A DNA stretch of 35,056 nt from an uncultured Alphaproteobacteria bacterium (lineage in GTDB: Bacteria; Pseudomonadota; Alphaproteobacteria; HIMB59; GCA-002718135). Position numbers and translations under genes: made by a program. Location: NCBI GenBank assembly GCA_902540265.1, contig CACBLW010000013.1, forward strand, positions 1 to 35,056. The letters are read 5' to 3'. The notes under the pieces were generated by a model that ran no database searches, was not told the origin of the DNA, and saw only the letters and a list, made by a program, of their open reading frames with translations. This document shows, one piece after another, positions 32,962 to 35,056 of this stretch (positions within the stretch are counted from its first letter, which is position 1; each line of letters opens with the position of its first letter).

Positions 32962-33898
32962 AAAAATAATTTTAGATTGTGATCCAGGTCATGATGATGC
33001 TGTAGCAATAATGTTAGCTGCTTCTTCTAAAGAGATTGACATACTGGGTATCACTTGTGTCGGTGGAAATAGTGGTTTAAATAATACAGTAAATAATGCT
33101 CTTAAAGTTTGTACATTAATTGAAAGAACGGACATCAAAGTTTACTCTGGTGCAAATAAACCTATTCATTATGAATTATTTACAGCTGAATATGTTCACG
33201 GAAAAACTGGATTAGATAAAAAAGGTGACCCTATAATAATAGATACAAATTATAAACCTCAAGAAAAACATGCAGTTGATTTTATAGTAGAAACTTGTAA
33301 ATCTTCAACAGAGCAAATTTATTTATGTCCAACAGGACCTCTTACAAATATTGCCTTAAGTTTAAAAAAAGATCCGTCTATTAAAGAAAATATAAAAGAA
33401 ATAGTTTTTATGGGTGGAGCTGCTATGTGCTTAGGGAATACTACACCTTCAGCTGAATTTAATATTTATGTGGATCCACATGCGGCTAATATTGTTCTAG
33501 AATCAGGCATTCCTCTAACAATGATGTGTTTAGATGTTACTCATCAGGTAAATGTAAATTCAAAAATTATCAAATCAATGAATGAAAATAAAAATAAAAG
33601 TTCTAATTTTTTTGGAGAACTAATGGAATTTTATACAATATTTCATAAAGAATTATACGAAACTGAAGAAACTCCTTTGCATGACCCATGTGTTATTGCA
33701 TATTTGTTAGATCCATCTATTTTTAGTGGAAAAGAAGTTAATGTCACAGTTGAAGAAAATTCTGAATTAACAAGAGGGGAGACTGTTGTTGATTGGCTAG
33801 GTGTTACTAAAAGACCAGTAAATTGTTTTGTGATGAATGAAGCTAATGATGAAAAATTTTTTCAATTACTTAAAGCTAAATTATCGCTATTACCTTAA
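32954..33898 (+). CDS. Nucleoside hydrolase (IunH/URH family)
   Basis: I start this 314-residue protein at the ATG at 32954, because residues 7-15 then form LDCDPGHDD, the calcium-binding family signature. An upstream ATG at 32882 lies inside the dioxygenase gene and adds an unrelated tail. Other motifs are LCPTGPLTNIA, VFMGGAA, AEFNIYVDPHAA, LDVTHQV and the C-terminal HDPCVIAYLLDP. It hydrolyses the N-glycosidic bond of ribonucleosides to base and ribose. Purine versus pyrimidine preference is uncertain. It shares TTAA at its end with the convergent psuG. Confidence 0.92.
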   Translation: MTKKIILDCDPGHDDAVAIMLAASSKEIDILGITCVGGNSGLNNTVNNALKVCTLIERTDIKVYSGANKPIHYELFTAEYVHGKTGLDKKGDPIIIDTNYKPQEKHAVDFIVETCKSSTEQIYLCPTGPLTNIALSLKKDPSIKENIKEIVFMGGAAMCLGNTTPSAEFNIYVDPHAANIVLESGIPLTMMCLDVTHQVNVNSKIIKSMNENKNKSSNFFGELMEFYTIFHKELYETEETPLHDPCVIAYLLDPSIFSGKEVNVTVEENSELTRGETVVDWLGVTKRPVNCFVMNEANDEKFFQLLKAKLSLLP

Positions 33899-34803
33899 CT
33901 ATAAAAACTCTTTGCAATCTTTCCAGCTAAATTCGCATTATTAATTATTAAAGATACATTAGCATTTAGAGTTTCATTTTTTGATTGTTCGTTAATTTCT
34001 TTTATAAGAAATGGGGTTAATTCTTTTCCACTAATATTATTTCTATCAGCTTTTATTGTTGCATTATTTATCCATTTTTCTACTTCATTTTTATTAAGTG
34101 CTTTTTCTAATGGAACTTTATTAAATATGAGAATTGATTTTTTATTTTCCATATTTTCATTGAGTTTTAAAAAAGAAGAAATTTCATGAATTTCATCAAA
34201 TTTATTATCGACTTTATTTTTTGTTTCTTCATACCAAAAACCAGGCATATAATTTGTTTGATAACCAATTCTTGTAATTCCTAAAGTTTCAAGAAGTTCA
34301 TTTGTTTTACTTAAATCTAATATAGATTTAGCACCACTACAGATTACAAAATTTGAATTCTCAGAAAGTGCATATAGATCTGCAGATACATCATTGGTAT
34401 TTTCAGCATTTAGATGCACACCACCAATTCCTCCTGTTGCAAAAAATCTTATTTGAAATTTAGAAGCTATATAAATTGTACTTGCTACTGTTGTAGCAGC
34501 ATTTTCTTTATTAAATATTGATAAATTTATATTGTGGTTTGAAACTTTTTGTACATTTTTCTCTTTTGCTAATATTTGAATATCTTCTTCCGATAATCCT
34601 ATTTTAACCTTACCTCTAATTATTCCTATTGTTGCAGCAATTGCACCGTTATCTTCAACAGCCTTTATAGACTCATTTGCGACTTTAATATTTTCTGGAT
34701 AGGGCAATCCATGACTAATCAATGTACTTTCTAAAGCTACTATTGGTTTTTTTCTATTTATTGCTTCTTGAACTTTTTTACTTATATCAAATATTTCATG
34801 CAT
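33895..34803 (-). CDS. psuG: Pseudouridine-5'-phosphate glycosidase
   Basis: I start this 302-residue enzyme at the ATG at 34803, one base after the stop of the upstream kinase gene. A TTG at 34815 would overlap that gene. The motifs are ESTLISHGLPYP with catalytic Glu25, FATGGIGGVH near 121-130 and CSGAKSILDL with Lys159, the covalent-intermediate lysine, matching Glu31/Lys166 of the E. coli enzyme by my alignment. It breaks the C-C glycosidic bond of pseudouridine 5'-phosphate to uracil and ribose 5-phosphate. It is convergent with the nucleoside hydrolase gene. Confidence 0.94.
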   Translation of the reverse strand: MHEIFDISKKVQEAINRKKPIVALESTLISHGLPYPENIKVANESIKAVEDNGAIAATIGIIRGKVKIGLSEEDIQILAKEKNVQKVSNHNINLSIFNKENAATTVASTIYIASKFQIRFFATGGIGGVHLNAENTNDVSADLYALSENSNFVICSGAKSILDLSKTNELLETLGITRIGYQTNYMPGFWYEETKNKVDNKFDEIHEISSFLKLNENMENKKSILIFNKVPLEKALNKNEVEKWINNATIKADRNNISGKELTPFLIKEINEQSKNETLNANVSLIINNANLAGKIAKSFYS

Positions 34804-34804
34804 A

Positions 34805-35056
34805 CTATTGTACAATTACTCTCTTAGAAAGATTTTTAATTTTTAAAAAATCACTCTTAGTTTTTAGACTTTTACCACTAGCATAATAAGACCCGCATGC
34901 TACAGAAGTTTTCAAAATATAATTCATTTTTTCATTTATACTGAACAAATACAGCATCATAGCTGCTAGTGCGTCTCCAGCTCCATTTTCGTTTACTACT
35001 TTGATTGATGGTGGTTTTATTTTTTTTATAAATTCATTACTTCCAAAGATTACATT
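34805..35056 (-). CDS. psuK: PfkB-family kinase, C-terminal part (psuK-like)
   Basis: An open frame runs from the window edge to a TAG at 34807-34805 and encodes 83 residues, the 5' part being cut off by the window. It begins NVIFGSNEFIKKIKPPSIKV and contains NGAGDALAAM, in which the GAGD Asp (residue 28 of the fragment) is the catalytic base of PfkB kinases. It then continues with the last helices and a YASGKS segment. Placed one base before psuG, it is most likely the pseudouridine kinase that supplies PsuG, though the fragment alone does not prove the substrate. Confidence 0.75.
   Translation of the reverse strand, partial: NVIFGSNEFIKKIKPPSIKVVNENGAGDALAAMMLYLFSINEKMNYILKTSVACGSYYASGKSLKTKSDFLKIKNLSKRVIVQ

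Noticed and set aside
34804-34815. TTG start for psuG at 34815
   Set aside because: It would overlap the upstream kinase stop by 11 bases, whereas the ATG at 34803 lies one base after that stop and gives a usual N-terminus.
1-35056. Mobile elements, prophage, CRISPR, tRNA or rRNA genes
   Set aside because: I found no transposase or integrase motifs, no spaced direct repeats and no tRNA-like cloverleaf in the few short intergenic gaps.

Overview
The window is strongly AT-rich and extremely compact, with no intergenic space longer than about 110 bases. It carries no mobile elements, rRNA, tRNA or CRISPR. An Hda-type DnaA relative, an aspartyl-tRNA synthetase with the motif-3 sequence GGSAPGIDR, an alphaproteobacterial-type SerC and a PuuD-type urate oxidase all point to a streamlined, probably free-living marine alphaproteobacterium of SAR11/HIMB59-like character. 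The exact lineage cannot be settled from the sequence alone.

The left end (1-4107) holds hda, aspS, a drug/metabolite-type exporter, a tiny membrane protein and an AlkA-like DNA glycosylase. The centre (4097-18975) is one purine-use locus built as two divergent, almost gapless operons. The leftward operon is uraH-xdhA-xdhB-xdhC-guaD-puuD: guanine to xanthine to urate to 5-hydroxyisourate, then its hydrolysis. The rightward operon is puuE-uraD-alc-allA, which takes OHCU through allantoin, allantoate and ureidoglycolate to glyoxylate plus two ureas. It runs straight into an ABC importer of the nucleoside/BMP type (fused ATPase, two permeases, periplasmic binding protein) and a xanthine/guanine phosphoribosyltransferase. 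Uptake, salvage and full catabolism of oxidised purines are therefore encoded side by side. No urease, adenine deaminase or transcription regulator lies in the window. The binding-protein gene is set apart by a hairpin and a strong Shine-Dalgarno site in front and a GC-rich hairpin behind, which suggests separate control of its expression.

To the right follow an iodotyrosine-deiodinase-like flavoprotein, a small membrane protein, a rhodanese, a small unknown protein preceded by a perfect 25-bp AT palindrome, a second EamA transporter and a type-2 tryptophan synthase beta chain. Next comes a serine operon (DUF1015-serC-serA, no serB), then htpG, a lipoprotein lytic transglycosylase, an M20 amidohydrolase, an ABC-2 permease without ATPase, a VTT-domain protein and two small membrane proteins. 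A nucleoside-related end closes the window: a PhyH-type dioxygenase overlapping a nucleoside hydrolase, convergent with psuG and a truncated pfkB-type kinase (psuK-like).

Two structural themes stand out. All seven convergent gene pairs overlap at their stop codons, three of them sharing a single TTAA. Two divergent pairs have start codons that abut (CATATG) or overlap (ATGCAT), leaving no room for a normal leader. The most promising functional puzzles are the DUF1015 protein in the serine operon, the deiodinase-like enzyme beside the purine locus, and the dioxygenase/nucleoside-hydrolase pair facing psuGK.
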